Assembly: GCA_937927915.1 (NCBI GenBank)
Contig: CALGKB010000007.1
Span: 62,001 to 126,000, forward strand
Length of the DNA: 64,000 bases
DNA from: an uncultured Pseudanabaenaceae cyanobacterium
GTDB lineage: Bacteria; Cyanobacteriota; Cyanobacteriia; Pseudanabaenales; Pseudanabaenaceae
Direction: 5' to 3'
Shown: positions 63,836 to 64,000 of the stretch, in pieces
Layout: each line of letters begins with the position of its first letter
How positions within the stretch are numbered: the stretch's first letter is position 1
The notes under the pieces: generated by a model
Seen by the model: the letters and a program-made list of their open reading frames with translations, nothing else
Told to the model about the DNA's origin: nothing
Database searches by the model: none
Made by a program: the position numbers and the translations under genes

Positions 63836-64000
63836 TTAGACAATGCGGTAGCTAAAACCGATCGTTGCCCATTTCTGTAAAGGCAATACCCACTGGTCTT
63901 CGCTTTCTCCCTGGTGCAGGTCCTGCAGGAGAGCGAGCACTACCCCTAGGGGATTGTTGTACATAAGCATACCGTTGGTGGGTTGTCCCCCCTGTTCCAT
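63836..64000 (-). CDS. C-terminal end of an unknown gene cut by the window edge
   Basis: A leftward frame is open from the edge at 64000 to the TAA at 63836-63838. The 54 visible residues end with GVVLALLQDLHQGESEDQWVLPLQKWATIGFSYRIV. An ATG occurs right at the edge but may be internal. Too little remains to identify the protein. It lies upstream of atpI on the same strand, so the operon may begin further right. Confidence 0.45.
   Translation of the reverse strand: MEQGGQPTNGMLMYNNPLGVVLALLQDLHQGESEDQWVLPLQKWATIGFSYRIV

Overview
The window comes from a cyanobacterial chromosome. It encodes photosystem II subunits (psbN, psbH, psbE, psbF, psbL, psbJ), cytochrome b6 and subunit IV (petB, petD), Ycf4, Ycf35, Ycf46, a Tab2-like protein, cyanophycinase, the split b/b' form of the ATP synthase peripheral stalk, and several cyanobacterial families of unknown role (DUF4327, COP23). 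The hexamer CGATCG, the core of the cyanobacterial HIP1 repeat, recurs throughout. Base composition looks close to balanced, slightly GC-rich. I cannot name the species. A ferrochelatase without its C-terminal light-harvesting-like tail and broken versions of usually conserved operons suggest a lineage away from the common model strains.

Layout. 1-2,700: a leftward run psbN-aroB-infC-solute-binding protein, divergent from psbH. 2,740-3,821: overlapping tatA-pth-hisE. 3,878-4,624: a decayed membrane-protein gene, then an ArsR repressor. 5,054-7,363: ycf35, the AAA+ ATPase ycf46 and a ribbon-helix-helix protein on one strand. 7,523-10,647: two related secreted proteins, then a small Cys-containing exported protein upstream of a deacetylase/phosphodiester-glycosidase fusion. 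10,774-14,634: HerA-type ATPase, SixA phosphatase coupled to a [2Fe-2S] ferredoxin, nusB and a TPR protein. 14,957-20,138: tldD and a devB-devC-devA type exporter operon containing an extra 70-residue ORF and preceded by a ruined TetR gene.

20,249-32,405: a dnaJ-type gene, then the long ribosomal protein run from rplC through rplO, secY, adk and infA. It stops at infA and is followed by an unknown 74-residue ORF instead of rpmJ-rpsM-rpsK-rpoA-rplQ. 32,760-38,577: def, a coiled-coil protein, a COP23 protein, hemH, an ABC1-family kinase, pgsA and tmk. 38,580-43,946: petB-petD, an FHA-penicillin-binding protein fusion, DUF4327, cphB and psbE-F-L-J. 44,090-48,330: ilvH, two unknown proteins, anmK, a Tab2-like gene and a lone NatA/LivG ATPase. 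48,316-53,140: a large CheA-type hybrid kinase, a membrane-anchored WD40 protein and ycf4. 53,198-58,258: phoU, a secreted SH3-like protein, a phytase-like RTX protein and a GH57 protein. 58,374-63,774: the ATP synthase operon atpI-B-E-G-F-H-A running leftward into a creatininase-family gene where atpC would be expected. Both window edges cut genes.

I found no convincing tRNA, rRNA, CRISPR array, prophage or intact insertion sequence. The best candidates for something undescribed are the 70-residue ORF overlapping devB and devC beside the wrecked TetR gene, the infA-linked 74-residue ORF, the RHH-ycf46-ycf35 set, and the tandem secreted paralogues at 7.5-8.4 kb. None shows the hallmarks of a defence or mobile system.
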